NCBI RefSeq assembly: GCF_009720525.1
Contig: NZ_CP043930.1
Coordinates: 3,566,501 to 3,630,500 of the forward strand
DNA from: Gimesia benthica
Lineage (GTDB): Bacteria > Planctomycetota > Planctomycetia > Planctomycetales > Planctomycetaceae
DNA: 64,000 nt
Direction: 5' to 3'
Shown here: in pieces, positions 1 to 9,928 of the stretch
Layout of the letters: every line of letters starts with the position of its first letter
Position numbering within the stretch: position 1 is the first letter of the stretch
Notes under the pieces: model-generated
The model's database searches: none
What the model saw: only the letters and a program-made list of their open reading frames with translations
What the model was told of the DNA's origin: nothing
Translations under genes and position numbers: made by a program

Positions 1-2769
1 CTGTTTCCTCCCACCACGGATGATCCCGAAGTGGAAGTCGAAACAACCAGTCCGTCCGGCATGGAGCTGGAGCATTTTGTCATTCGTGAGCGCATCGGCA
101 GGGGAGGCATGGGGGCTGTATTCCGCGCGATCGATACCCGCCTGGATCGCGTGGTGGCACTCAAGGTGCTCAGCCCCGGTCAGTCCAGGGATGCAGGTTC
201 GGTTAAACGTTTTCAAAACGAAGCCAAAGCAGCGGCCCGGCTGGACCATGAAAATATTTCGCGCGTGTTTTACATCGGTGAAGATCAGGGTCTGAACTTC
301 ATCGCCTTCGAATACGTGAAGGGAACCAACGTCCGCGAGATCATTCAATCACGCGGAATCCTGCCGGCTGCGGAAGCGGTCAACTACGCCCTGCAGATCG
401 CTTCAGCGCTGAAGCACATCAACAAGGCCGGCGTGGTCCACCGTGATATTAAACCATCCAACATCATCATTACGCCCGGCGGCCGCGCCAAACTGGTGGA
501 CCTCGGTCTGGCCCGTAAGGACAGCGACAACGCTTCCGCGGACCTCACCACCGCAGGCACCACGCTGGGAACCTTCGACTACATCTCGCCAGAGCAGGCC
601 AAGGATCCCCGGAACGTGGATGTGCGGAGCGATATTTATTCGCTGGGCTGCACACTGTACCACATGCTGACCGGTGAACCTCCCTACGGCGAAGGGACCG
701 TGTTGCAGAAGCTGCTCGATCACTCGGGCAAGAACGTTCCCGACCCGGCGACCATCAACAAACAGATTCCACGCGAACTCTCGCTCATCGTACAGAAGAT
801 GATGGCCAGTGATCCGGACGAACGGTTCCAGACTCCCGAAGAGTTGATGTATCACCTGATGCAGGTTGCCGGCCAGTTGGATCTCCGCGGCGTGAACCCC
901 GAAGGTCTGGTCTGGACTTCCCCCACGAATTCGCGACTCAGCTTCCTGGAAAAACATGTCGGCTGGATCGCAACCGCGGCTGTGCTGTTGATCGTGGTGA
1001 TCCTGCTCGACCGCTATCCATCACTCGATCCCGGTTCCGTGACGGTGACACAAAACCCGGCTCCCCAGACAGGCGACAAAGGCACGACGACAGACAACGG
1101 ATCAGACGTGATCAGTCCCGAAGCCAGTCAACCTCTGCCCGAACCCGACACGCCGATGGTCGGCTCGCTGACTGAGAATTCGGCGGTCGCTTCGACGACA
1201 TCAACCGACGCCGGCAAAGAGAAACAGCCGGCCGGCACCAGTTCGAACAACAAAAACAACAGTGCGGCTGACAACAGCAGCGAAACTCCACTGGCTCAGA
1301 TGAATCTGGATGAACCCGGCGGTAAGGAACTGAGCGGCATTTTCGACATGCCCCTGCTCTCTTCTCCCGATTCCATCAAGGATCTGATCGAAACTGAAAA
1401 ACCCGTGACGAACAAGGTCCTGCTGGAGAACAAGCCCGAGAATCAACTGGCCATGTCCAACACTCCGGAACCCAGGAAGACCATGATTCCGCTGGCGCCC
1501 GCCCCCGAGGTGAAACCCGAGACCGAACCGGATCCGTTCCCCCGGAAAGACGCGAATGAATTCCGGAAGATCGAGATTCCAGCTATCACGATCATCAATC
1601 CGGATGGAACCGCCGGCCAGGATTTCAAAACACTCGACGCCGCCTGTGCCGCTGCCGAAGATGGCAGCATCATCGAACTGGGATTCACGGGCGTCCGCAA
1701 AGAAGCCCCGATTCACATCAACAACAAACGGGTCCGCATCCGGGCTGCGAAAGACCGCAAGCCGGTTCTCCAGTTTGAATCTGTTGAAGAACCTGCAGAA
1801 GGTTATCAGACACACATGATTCACATCGCCAACGGTTCTTTAGAACTGTTTGATGTGAGCATTGTGGTCGACGTGAAAGATTTGAATACCGATTCCTGGG
1901 CCATCTTCTCGCTCAAAAATGCACACGACATTCGCCTGCATCAGGTGACGGTTACCTGTGCCAACAACACGAGTCAGCAGGTTGCCATCTTCGAAATGAA
2001 TGAGCCCATCAACCAGGGCCTCGACGATGATTCCATGATGGGCAAACGCCCGGTCAAAGAATCGACGTTCATCGAAATCATCAACTCCGTACTCCGTTGC
2101 GACGGGCAGGCCTTCTCGGTTCGCGAGACAGCTCCCACCCGCCTGGAAATTACGAACTCGGCCCTGATGATTGGTCAGTCACTGATCGACCTGGTCGGCT
2201 GCAGCAACAAACCGATGGAAGGGGATCACCTGGAGCTGGTGCTGAATCACTCCACGTTTCTGCTGGGTCGCGGTCTGGCAGTGATGGACAGCGGCTCGAT
2301 TCCCCGCGAACTGATTCCGCTCCATGTTTCTTCCCGCAATAATATCTTCTTCTCACGCAGCGATGCCCCATTCGTGCTGATGAAGGGGAACACCAACGAG
2401 AACGATTTCCGTCAGAAGCTGCTGACCTGGCGTGGTTCGAATAATTACTTTGACCGCTTCGAAACCTACTGGACGATTCAGTCTCAGCAGGGAACCACCG
2501 GCGCACTGTCACTCGATGCGCTGGACTGGAAAGACATCTGGGGACTCTCTTCCGATGTCAACAATCTGCAGATGCGAATCCCCTGGCTCGCCGATCGTGA
2601 GAAACTGATCAAGTCACCCTGTGCCGAGCTGCAGACCGCACAACTTCAGTTCACGCAACCCACTGATGGCAGCCCGACGATCACCGCCGTGGACCGGACC
2701 AATGCCGGTGCCGACCTGATTACTCTGCCGGAACTGCCGCGGAATACCAAAGTCCCGAAAATCGATTAA
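1..2769 (+). CDS. Membrane-anchored Ser/Thr protein kinase with beta-helix-like C-terminus (5' truncated)
   Basis: The frame is open from the first base, so the real start is probably upstream; a GTG at 31 is the first in-window candidate and would give 912 residues. Counting from there, a PknB-type kinase domain fills roughly residues 15-280: glycine loop IGRGGMGAVF, catalytic HRDIKPSN near residue 137, DLG in place of DFG, and SPEQ in the activation segment. A single membrane helix follows at about 309-330, then a long Pro/Ser/Thr/Asn-rich linker. From about residue 515 there is a Ser/Asn-rich domain that resembles a pectin-lyase-like right-handed beta-helix. The kinase is thus cytoplasmic and the C-terminal half presumably extracytoplasmic. 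The kinase assignment is firm, while substrate and ligand are unknown. The next + strand gene begins 137 bp downstream. Confidence 0.9.
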   Translation: MFPPTTDDPEVEVETTSPSGMELEHFVIRERIGRGGMGAVFRAIDTRLDRVVALKVLSPGQSRDAGSVKRFQNEAKAAARLDHENISRVFYIGEDQGLNFIAFEYVKGTNVREIIQSRGILPAAEAVNYALQIASALKHINKAGVVHRDIKPSNIIITPGGRAKLVDLGLARKDSDNASADLTTAGTTLGTFDYISPEQAKDPRNVDVRSDIYSLGCTLYHMLTGEPPYGEGTVLQKLLDHSGKNVPDPATINKQIPRELSLIVQKMMASDPDERFQTPEELMYHLMQVAGQLDLRGVNPEGLVWTSPTNSRLSFLEKHVGWIATAAVLLIVVILLDRYPSLDPGSVTVTQNPAPQTGDKGTTTDNGSDVISPEASQPLPEPDTPMVGSLTENSAVASTTSTDAGKEKQPAGTSSNNKNNSAADNSSETPLAQMNLDEPGGKELSGIFDMPLLSSPDSIKDLIETEKPVTNKVLLENKPENQLAMSNTPEPRKTMIPLAPAPEVKPETEPDPFPRKDANEFRKIEIPAITIINPDGTAGQDFKTLDAACAAAEDGSIIELGFTGVRKEAPIHINNKRVRIRAAKDRKPVLQFESVEEPAEGYQTHMIHIANGSLELFDVSIVVDVKDLNTDSWAIFSLKNAHDIRLHQVTVTCANNTSQQVAIFEMNEPINQGLDDDSMMGKRPVKESTFIEIINSVLRCDGQAFSVRETAPTRLEITNSALMIGQSLIDLVGCSNKPMEGDHLELVLNHSTFLLGRGLAVMDSGSIPRELIPLHVSSRNNIFFSRSDAPFVLMKGNTNENDFRQKLLTWRGSNNYFDRFETYWTIQSQQGTTGALSLDALDWKDIWGLSSDVNNLQMRIPWLADREKLIKSPCAELQTAQLQFTQPTDGSPTITAVDRTNAGADLITLPELPRNTKVPKID

Positions 2770-2906
2770 GCAGCCACTGTTCGAGGAGGTCTGCTGCAGA
2801 AAATCAGCTCTGGGAGAACTGGAGCATTCCGTATATGATGACCTGTAGAAGGAACACCTTCGCCGGTCCTCTCGTCTGATTTCCCTGTTCTAATTCGATT
2901 GAGTTC

Positions 2907-5534
2907 ATGCCGCAGCGATCACCATATGCCACCCGCTCTGCCTATACACCGCGCAGAACCGGTGCGCTCTGCAGATGGCTCTGCGGGATCGTGCTGGTCT
3001 GTACGCTCAATAGTCTCTGCCAGGCTGAGGATCCGACGCGCACCTATTTTGAAGGACTCAGATCCCGCCACCTGTTTGGCATCGCAGAAGGCTTCTGTCT
3101 GAACGAACTGTCCCGGCAGCGTCTCTCTGATCCGGAGCGGGCCCGTTATTCCCTCGAGCTCATCCGCACGCTGGCCGCCCACGCCAGTGCTGCCACTCCC
3201 TCCGAACAACCCGAACTCTGGAAACGGGCCGAGGAGACCATTGCGCAGATCGAACGCGATTATCCCCGCTGGTCGGACCTGCCTGTGTTTCGGGCCGAGC
3301 GCGCGCGGATTACCTTCCTGCAGGCATCGCTGCTCTACTGGCAGTCACAGGCGATACCACAGAATGCATCGCTTCGCGACAGCGCCATCGACGCGCTGGA
3401 TCGGGCCGTCAGTCAGCTGACACTCTCCGAACAGCAGATTCAGAAACTGCTCAACAAAGCGGGCGCCAAACAGGATTTTACAGTACTCTCGGTCGCCACG
3501 GTGCGGGACAGCCTGCTTGAGTATCAGCTGCTGATCGCACGGGCCGACATGCTGCTGGCGGGCCTGTATCACCCCGAGAGTCCCAAACGGAAAATGAGTC
3601 TCTCAGCGGCCCGGACCTGGCTGGAACCGCTGTCCCGCCGCGCGACGACTCTCAAGATCACCTGGGATAGCAGACTGGCGCTCATCGAATGCGAACGACT
3701 GGAAGGCGATGCTGACGCCGCCGAACGTGCGATTCAGGGATTGATCAAGGACCAGCACCCGCCCTATCTGGATGAGCCGGTGTTCCTCGAATCGATGCGG
3801 ATTCTGCTCGCCCAGAATAAGCCCCAGCAGGCAGCCACCCAGATCATCCAGCACCGACAGAAACAGGGCCGCTACTCCAGTGAGCTCGGCTTCCTGGAAA
3901 TCGATGCCCTGCTGAAACTGCACCACCTCGCCGCCGATCAGCAACAGAAGGAACTCGCCGACGAGCTCTGGCGACAGATTCAACAAAGGTCGGCACAACT
4001 CGCCGAAGCCCACCCGGGTTACTGGTCACAACGGGCGAAGCTGCTGGTCAGTCGCCAGGAGCAGATCCAGGAGTATGGCAGCCGATTGTCAGACAGTCTG
4101 CAACGCGCACAGTTGCTCTATGCGGAAGGCAAAATTCCCGAAGCGATTACCGCTTACGACAAAACCGCGAAGCAGGCGGCCGAAGAAGGCAAAACCGATC
4201 TCGCGTTCGAGCTGGGTTTCACCAGTGCCTCGCTGCAGCTCAATCAAAAAGAGTATGCGAAAGCGGCAGAGCAGTTCCAGTCGCTGGCACAACGATTCAG
4301 CGGGGTTGCGAAAGCCTCTGATGCGAGCCTGCTTTCCGCGTGGTGCCTGGGTCAGCTCTATTCGCAGAACCGCACCAAGTCGCGTCGCCTGGCTTATACC
4401 GACGCGCTGGAAAATGTCCGCAAGATGTTTTCGATGGACAAGGCCTATTACGAAGCCGGCTGGATGCTGGCCCGGCTGGAGGAGTCCCGCCTGCAGTACT
4501 CCAAGGCGCTCGTCCTCTATTCAGAAATTCCAGAGAATCATCCCAAAGCAGCCGACGCACACCTGGGTGTCGCCCGCTGTTACGAACAGATTCTGCTCAG
4601 ACTCGCAGCCCTCGATAAACCGACGCGTGCCTGGCGACAGGAGGCAATGGACGTGCTGGAAAAATACCTGGCACGCTATCCCCAGGAAAGCGATGACGCC
4701 ATTCTGCTGTCGCAGTCCGAAATCGCACTTCGGCTGACGCGGATCTATCTCAATGACTCGCCTCCCGAATACGACAAAGCACATCGCCTGCTGGATCTGC
4801 TCATCCACACCGCGGAGACCAAGCCGGAAGAACTGAAGCGGAACAGCGAACAATCGCCCGAGAGCGTAGCCCAGACGACCCGGGCCATCCAGGGCTGGAA
4901 TCGGATTTCCAGCCAGGCACTCCGGCTGCAGATCATCGCGCTGGCCGGTCAGGGAAAACCGTCTGAAGCACGTTCGCTGGTGGCCAGCCTGGAGAACGCG
5001 GGGACGAGCGAACTGCTCTCCGTGTTGAACGGGGTTTCGCAGATTGACCTGGATCTCAGCCCGTCGGTCCGCAGGGAACTGGGCATGCTGCAACTGCAGT
5101 CGGCCGAGAAGCTGGCCAATCGTCGCGATGAACTCACGCCGCAACAGGCACGACAGCTCGACCTCTGCCTGGCGGAAGCCTATCTCGCCGTCGATCGACC
5201 GATCCGCGCCCTGGAGTATTACCAGACCCTGTTGAAACAGTCGCCCCGCGACACCGCGCTGATCAGGCAGGTCGCGCTGCTGCTCGAACGGTGTGGCACC
5301 AAGGAATGTCTGCGACAGGCGATTCCCAAATGGCGCGATCTGGAAGCAGCCGAGAAAGCGGGTACCGTCCCCTGGCTCGACGCACGCCTGCATGTAATTC
5401 GCTCCCTGTATGAATCGGGGGACACGGACGCCGCAAAAAAACTGATCGGCGTGACCCGCCTGCTCTATCCCGAACTCGGTAATGTCGATCTGAAAAAAGA
5501 GTATCGTGAACTCGAAGCACAGATTAAGAAATGA
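2907..5534 (+). CDS. Secreted tetratricopeptide-repeat protein
   Basis: This 875-residue protein opens with a basic stretch and a hydrophobic core, and a likely signal-peptidase site follows an Ala at about residue 40 (LCQA then ED). The mature part is almost entirely alpha-helical, with Ala/Leu/Tyr spacing typical of degenerate TPR or Sel1-like repeats; examples are the stretches around YAEGKIPEAITAYDK and FELGFTSASLQLNQKEYAKA. No catalytic motif is visible. TPR arrays act as protein-binding scaffolds, so an extracytoplasmic scaffolding role is an inference. The stop codon overlaps the start of the methyltransferase gene by 4 bp (ATGA), implying translational coupling. Confidence 0.85.
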   Translation: MPQRSPYATRSAYTPRRTGALCRWLCGIVLVCTLNSLCQAEDPTRTYFEGLRSRHLFGIAEGFCLNELSRQRLSDPERARYSLELIRTLAAHASAATPSEQPELWKRAEETIAQIERDYPRWSDLPVFRAERARITFLQASLLYWQSQAIPQNASLRDSAIDALDRAVSQLTLSEQQIQKLLNKAGAKQDFTVLSVATVRDSLLEYQLLIARADMLLAGLYHPESPKRKMSLSAARTWLEPLSRRATTLKITWDSRLALIECERLEGDADAAERAIQGLIKDQHPPYLDEPVFLESMRILLAQNKPQQAATQIIQHRQKQGRYSSELGFLEIDALLKLHHLAADQQQKELADELWRQIQQRSAQLAEAHPGYWSQRAKLLVSRQEQIQEYGSRLSDSLQRAQLLYAEGKIPEAITAYDKTAKQAAEEGKTDLAFELGFTSASLQLNQKEYAKAAEQFQSLAQRFSGVAKASDASLLSAWCLGQLYSQNRTKSRRLAYTDALENVRKMFSMDKAYYEAGWMLARLEESRLQYSKALVLYSEIPENHPKAADAHLGVARCYEQILLRLAALDKPTRAWRQEAMDVLEKYLARYPQESDDAILLSQSEIALRLTRIYLNDSPPEYDKAHRLLDLLIHTAETKPEELKRNSEQSPESVAQTTRAIQGWNRISSQALRLQIIALAGQGKPSEARSLVASLENAGTSELLSVLNGVSQIDLDLSPSVRRELGMLQLQSAEKLANRRDELTPQQARQLDLCLAEAYLAVDRPIRALEYYQTLLKQSPRDTALIRQVALLLERCGTKECLRQAIPKWRDLEAAEKAGTVPWLDARLHVIRSLYESGDTDAAKKLIGVTRLLYPELGNVDLKKEYRELEAQIKK

Positions 5535-6247
5535 CCGCTGAGAAAAAACGCAGCCTGCTGTCAGATGAAGAACTTGAATGGTCGGACGTGGCTGCGAACT
5601 GCCGCATGAATCGCGAACGCGAAATCACCGGGACCAACAGCTACACCGCCGACCTGAAACTCAATCCCCTCGAATTTCTGACAGAGAAAATCCAAACAGG
5701 ACAGACCGTGCGCTGGCTGGATCTCTGCTGTGGATCGGGACGGGCCTTGATTCAGGCTTACGAACATTTCCAACAAGCGGGACTGTCCACACAGGTTCAG
5801 ATTCGAGGCATCGATCTGGTAAATCTGTTTCTGCCAGCCCCTGACGCAGGGAATGCACTTCGTCTGCAGACCGCCTCCCTGCATGACTGGGATACGGACG
5901 AACGGTTCGATCTGATTACCTGCGTGCATGGTCTGCATTATGTGGGCGATAAACTTTCGCTACTGGCCCGCGCCGCGGGCTGGCTCTCTTCCGAAGGCCA
6001 GTTCCTGGCTCATCTGGATCTGGAGAATCTGCAAACCGTGGAAGGGACATGGACGACTGCAGACAAACGGGAATTTCTGAGGCGACGATTCTTTCAATAC
6101 CATTTGCGGACACACCTGGTGACCTGCGCGGGACAGCAAGACATTCGCTTTCCCTGTCGTTACGCGGGTGCTTCGGATCAGGCGGGGCCCAATTTTACCG
6201 GGCAGCCGGCAGTTAATTCATTCTACCAGCTGCGGGAAACCGTTTAA
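5531..6247 (+). CDS. Class I SAM-dependent methyltransferase
   Basis: This 238-residue protein has a Rossmann motif I at about residues 63-71 (LDLCCGSGR). Motif II is near GIDLVN and motif IV is near FDLITCVHGLHYVGD, which fits methyltransferase domain families PF13649/PF08241. The methyl acceptor cannot be told from the sequence. The gene overlaps the upstream TPR gene by 4 bp. It is convergent with the phosphoesterase gene on the other strand, and the two stop codons overlap (TTAA at 6244-6247), so no room exists for a separate terminator between them. Confidence 0.85.
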   Translation: MTAEKKRSLLSDEELEWSDVAANCRMNREREITGTNSYTADLKLNPLEFLTEKIQTGQTVRWLDLCCGSGRALIQAYEHFQQAGLSTQVQIRGIDLVNLFLPAPDAGNALRLQTASLHDWDTDERFDLITCVHGLHYVGDKLSLLARAAGWLSSEGQFLAHLDLENLQTVEGTWTTADKREFLRRRFFQYHLRTHLVTCAGQQDIRFPCRYAGASDQAGPNFTGQPAVNSFYQLRETV

Positions 6248-6933
6248 TCTTCCACGATTGTGTTCATGTCGAGCATCCGGTACTCTCCCGCTTCGCTGGT
6301 CTGGTGTGCAACTTCACCTGTGACATCGAGACAGGTCAGCCAGCCGCCACGACAGGCGTTGGTGTCGATGCAGATGGAATGCTGCAGATTCAGGGGGAGA
6401 CCTGACTTCTGCGAGGTATGGCCACAGATTACCTGCTTTCCGGAAATGTGCGGGCGAACGTCTTCAAATTTGCGCCAGCGGAATTCATTCGTGTCCTGTT
6501 CAGTCAGTGGGAGATCCGGATCGACCATGCCATGCACGAAGATCTCATGTTCTGTCTCATAATAGTCCGGAAAACTTTCAATGAATTCCCAATGCGTCTC
6601 CAGCACGTTCTCGATGCGGGCCTCTGCGTATTCAGGATCGTAAGAGAGCAGCGTCTCTTCACCGCCGAAGTAAAGCCAGCTGCCACAGGCGATGTCATCA
6701 TCACGGGCATCGAGCATGAACTCTTCGTGATTTCCCATCAGGCAGAGCAGGGGCACGCGGGTCTGCAGTTCCATCAGGAGTTCGATGCAGCCTCGCGTAT
6801 CCAGGCCGCGGGAGACAATGTCGCCCAGGACGATCACCTGGTCCCTGGAAGTCGGCTGCACTTTCTCTAGCAGCAGTTCCAGCGCGGTCAGACAACCGTG
6901 AATATCACCAATGGCCAGCAGACGATCTACCAC
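6244..6933 (-). CDS. Metallophosphoesterase, PPP-type (Ser/Thr phosphatase or Ap4A hydrolase-like)
   Basis: The 229 residues contain the three signature blocks of the calcineurin-like PPP family: GDIHG (about 8-12), GDIVSRG (about 37-43; usually GDxVDRG, so the Asp-Arg is Ser-Arg here) and GNHEE (about 67-71). Downstream HGM and GHT histidines complete the dinuclear metal site. The size matches bacterial Ser/Thr phosphatases and symmetrical Ap4A hydrolases; which substrate is used is not decided. It is the last gene of the long minus-strand DUF1559 run and begins 9 bp after the preceding gene, so it is probably co-transcribed with it. Confidence 0.87.
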   Translation of the reverse strand: MVDRLLAIGDIHGCLTALELLLEKVQPTSRDQVIVLGDIVSRGLDTRGCIELLMELQTRVPLLCLMGNHEEFMLDARDDDIACGSWLYFGGEETLLSYDPEYAEARIENVLETHWEFIESFPDYYETEHEIFVHGMVDPDLPLTEQDTNEFRWRKFEDVRPHISGKQVICGHTSQKSGLPLNLQHSICIDTNACRGGWLTCLDVTGEVAHQTSEAGEYRMLDMNTIVED

Positions 6934-6942
6934 AGTCTTGTA

Positions 6943-7611
6943 TCACCTTTCTGAATTGTTCCCGTCCTGATTTAACGATTCACAGACCGTGGGCTCCAGT
7001 GAGCCAAACCCGTGATCGCCGCCATGCTCATGAATGAATTCGTCTTCTACGAAATCCACGAAATCGACCTCATCCCCGGCGGTCTTGATCTCCAGAATGG
7101 TTCTGGTATGCGGGGCTCTCAGCAGCGTGACTTCACTGCGGGGAAAGGCATCTTCTTCAAAATCATCCAGTCGTTGATCAAACAGATAGAACCACTCACC
7201 TTCGCGGGTATGGATTAAAAAACCGGCCGCAGGCTCGTAGGATGTGACCGACCAGTACTGGTAGATATTGCGGATCGTCACCTGTTCCGCCACGCTATCC
7301 GCGGCATCCCGCTGGCGACTTTCCTGCCTGGTTTTCCAGCGCTGCAGGTCCTCGGCACGGAGTTTGAGCAGATACCAGAATCCCGCTACCAGACCCAGGC
7401 CGGCGGCACCAAGCAGTACCAGCCGATTTAGTAACAGATTTTCCTCCCCGGTCCAGCGTTCGCACACATAGAGTAGAGGCAGAACCGGAACCATGCAGAG
7501 CATCGGCAAGCCGATCAGCAGGACGACGATAAAGATGAAGTATCCCTCGAAACGGTAGTTCTCTTCCGAGCGCGGCGGATACGTATACGAGATGCGGACG
7601 ATTTCAATCAT
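6943..7611 (-). CDS. Hypothetical two-helix membrane protein
   Basis: This 222-residue protein is not recognised. Two strongly hydrophobic helices lie at about residues 25-50 and 62-82, followed by a basic/acidic coiled stretch (LKLRAEDLQRWKTRQESRQR) and a soluble beta-rich domain. The C-terminus is acidic and His-rich. The layout suggests a cytoplasmic C-terminal domain anchored by a hairpin. It sits 18 bp after the fifth DUF1559 paralogue and 9 bp before the phosphatase, so it belongs to that operon. Its ATG start is well placed and no function is assigned. Confidence 0.7.
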   Translation of the reverse strand: MIEIVRISYTYPPRSEENYRFEGYFIFIVVLLIGLPMLCMVPVLPLLYVCERWTGEENLLLNRLVLLGAAGLGLVAGFWYLLKLRAEDLQRWKTRQESRQRDAADSVAEQVTIRNIYQYWSVTSYEPAAGFLIHTREGEWFYLFDQRLDDFEEDAFPRSEVTLLRAPHTRTILEIKTAGDEVDFVDFVEDEFIHEHGGDHGFGSLEPTVCESLNQDGNNSER

Positions 7612-7629
7612 GTCTGTTCTGCCTGCCTG

Positions 7630-8742
7630 TCACCGGTTTCCCTCCATCCATTCCTCGCAGGTCACTTCCCCACCTGCAGGCGTACTCAGCCTTTTGAGTA
7701 CTTCGGGATCGATGTCATCAGAAACGAATCGCACCGATCCATCACCGAACAGCATTTGCGCCCCGGTTTTGCTGTCCACAATGAAATGGCTGCCGAAGCT
7801 GTCTGGCTGCTGATTGATCCCCCGTGCGGGATCACGATAGTTGAGAGGGCTTCCCCAGGCACGAATCCCCTCTCTGACTTCCCCTCCGAAAATGGTATTG
7901 GAAGTGCCATCGGTGATATCGCGCAGACTCATCCTGGAATTGATACCCAGCACACGGCTGTTGGCGGCGTAGTGGGCGGGCGGATAACGATCATTGTCTG
8001 CGCGAGGTACTTCCTGCTGAATAAAATCAGACATCATCCCCGGGCTCACCATCATAGGCAATCTGGTTTCGTAAGCTTTACGGTTGACTTCGTCCGTCCA
8101 GGGCTGGTGAAAATCGATCTGCTGGTACAGGTCCTGTTGATCCAGGTAAGGCAGTATTTGTGCCACCCAGCCATGCTGAGGCTGGCCCGTTTCACTGAAA
8201 GTACCTCCGTCGGGTAAATGGTCATGCGCGTCCTGGTAATGATGCAGACCCAATCCGATCTGCCTGAGATTATTTTTGGAAAACGAGCGACGGGCGGCGG
8301 TCATGCCTCCCTGATATAACAGCCTGTCTTTTCCGGTCGCCATCCACCAGAGTTGATGCGAAACGCCGATCAGACAGATGCCACTGGTTACCAGGACCAG
8401 CAGCAGTGCTACCAGTGAGAACGACCAGCGCAGTTGCCAGCTGCGGTTCTCCTCTGCGGCCGCGGTTTCCTGTTTTCCACGATAGACGCCCCGGCAGGCC
8501 AGGTGCAGTCCGGTTACGAAGAGGGCCATACAGAACAGAAACCATATCACGCCGGAAGCTGAAACGGTCAGCGTGGGCAGGGTTTGTTTCAGATAGGGAA
8601 TCCAGCCGGTTGCCAGCTGAAACAGTGTCTGAACGAGAAAAGCCATTCCCGCGCACGAGACCAGAAAAAGGAACGTCACCAGTGCCATGGCAGAGAGGAA
8701 GGCGCGCTGTACTTTGGTAGATGGTTCTGATTCAGTGCTCAC
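7630..8742 (-). CDS. DUF1559 domain protein with three-helix membrane anchor (paralogue 5 of 5)
   Basis: The 370-residue product starts with GTG, overlapping the previous stop by 11 bp (GTGAGCACTGA). Three hydrophobic segments occupy about residues 13-120. The DUF1559 core then starts near NLRQIGLGLHHYQDAH and includes HGWVAQILPYLDQQDLYQQI. It ends with the family's C-terminal DG block (FGDGSVRFVSDDIDPEVL). Canonical DUF1559 proteins begin with a type IV prepilin signal; here that is replaced by the multi-helix anchor, so the domain should sit on the membrane surface and not in a pilus. The molecular role of DUF1559 is unknown. It is part of a five-copy tandem array. Confidence 0.88.
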   Translation of the reverse strand: MSTESEPSTKVQRAFLSAMALVTFLFLVSCAGMAFLVQTLFQLATGWIPYLKQTLPTLTVSASGVIWFLFCMALFVTGLHLACRGVYRGKQETAAAEENRSWQLRWSFSLVALLLVLVTSGICLIGVSHQLWWMATGKDRLLYQGGMTAARRSFSKNNLRQIGLGLHHYQDAHDHLPDGGTFSETGQPQHGWVAQILPYLDQQDLYQQIDFHQPWTDEVNRKAYETRLPMMVSPGMMSDFIQQEVPRADNDRYPPAHYAANSRVLGINSRMSLRDITDGTSNTIFGGEVREGIRAWGSPLNYRDPARGINQQPDSFGSHFIVDSKTGAQMLFGDGSVRFVSDDIDPEVLKRLSTPAGGEVTCEEWMEGNR

Positions 8743-9925
8743 GCTGCCCTCCTTTCGTGTTTCCTGACGGAGATGGATTTTCCTCCAGCACTTCCCGACC
8801 GTCAGGTGTGCTCAGCGCCTTGAGCACAGCCGGATCGATGTCTTCAGAAAGGAAGCGAACACTGCCATCCGCGATTAAGACATTGGCTCCGGGTCCAAAG
8901 GGCCCTGCGAACGTTCCAGGTCCCTGGTTGATGCCCCGCGCGGGGTCGCGGATATTCAGGGGATTTCCCCAGGCTCGAATGCCCGCTTTGACTTCCCCTC
9001 CCATGATCGTATGTGATGTGCCATCCTTGATGTCGCGGATTCTCAGACCGCCATTGAGGCCCAGCAGTCGTTGATTGGCCGCGTAATGCGCCGGCCTGTA
9101 ACGAGAGCGGTCAGTCTGTTGAATGTCTCCTGGTTTGAAGTCGTAGCTCAAGCCCGGATTCTCCAATACACGAAGCGGCTTTTCGAAAACCTGACGATTC
9201 TCCTCGGCCGTCCAGGGCTGATTGAAGTCGATCTGCTGGAACAGATCCGGCTGGTCCAGATAGGGTAAGATCCGCGCCACCCAGCCGTGGTGTGGATTGC
9301 CGGTGGCATCGACGGTTGCCCCTATCGGTAACTGGTCATGCTCCCCATGATAATTGTGCATTCCCAGGCCGATCTGCTTGAGGTGGCTGAGAGAAGCCCG
9401 GCGTCTCTGACCTTCGATGAAAGCAACCGGATAAAACAGGGAGAGGGGACGCTCTCTGAGTAGAGCCCTCTGATCTCCAGCAGCCATCCACCACAGCTGA
9501 TGCGAGATTCCAATCAGACTGATGCCGCTGGTGATCAGAACCAGCAACAGGCTGACCAGGGTCGCCGTCCAGCGCAGTCTCCACCGCGAAACGCGCTTCG
9601 TTGACTCAATCCGCTTCACGGTGTCCGGCGTTCCTCGAAACAGTTTTCGGCCCACCAGATGGACTCCGATCAGGAACAGACTCAGGGTGCAGAGGAACCA
9701 GAGTGTCCCTGAAATTGAAAGGGTCAACGTGGGCACGACGCGCCAGAGGTAACTGATCCAGCCGAGCGTCAGTGTGTAAACTGTCTGCGGCAGAAAGAAC
9801 AGTCCCAGGAAGAGAGTCAGACCGAGCAACAACAGGACGACCACCAGTCCGATCCAGAACCGCTCTACGGTAATCAACGGCTGCGGTTCTGTTTCCGTTG
9901 TGCTGGTGGCGTTGTTTTCCTGCAT
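8732..9925 (-). CDS. DUF1559 domain protein with three-helix membrane anchor (paralogue 4 of 5)
   Basis: At 397 residues this is the longest of the five paralogues. It opens with a Thr/Glu-rich cytoplasmic stretch, then hydrophobic helices near residues 24-50, 65-92 and 110-135. The DUF1559 domain starts around HLKQIGLGMHNYHGEHDQLP and closes with IADGSVRFLSEDIDPAVLKAL. The copy has an extra loop (ERPLSLFYPVAFIEGQRRR) just before the domain that the others lack. It follows the preceding paralogue by 3 bp and overlaps the next by 11 bp, indicating one transcript. No prepilin peptidase site is present. Confidence 0.88.
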   Translation of the reverse strand: MQENNATSTTETEPQPLITVERFWIGLVVVLLLLGLTLFLGLFFLPQTVYTLTLGWISYLWRVVPTLTLSISGTLWFLCTLSLFLIGVHLVGRKLFRGTPDTVKRIESTKRVSRWRLRWTATLVSLLLVLITSGISLIGISHQLWWMAAGDQRALLRERPLSLFYPVAFIEGQRRRASLSHLKQIGLGMHNYHGEHDQLPIGATVDATGNPHHGWVARILPYLDQPDLFQQIDFNQPWTAEENRQVFEKPLRVLENPGLSYDFKPGDIQQTDRSRYRPAHYAANQRLLGLNGGLRIRDIKDGTSHTIMGGEVKAGIRAWGNPLNIRDPARGINQGPGTFAGPFGPGANVLIADGSVRFLSEDIDPAVLKALSTPDGREVLEENPSPSGNTKGGQREH

Positions 9926-9928
9926 CGC

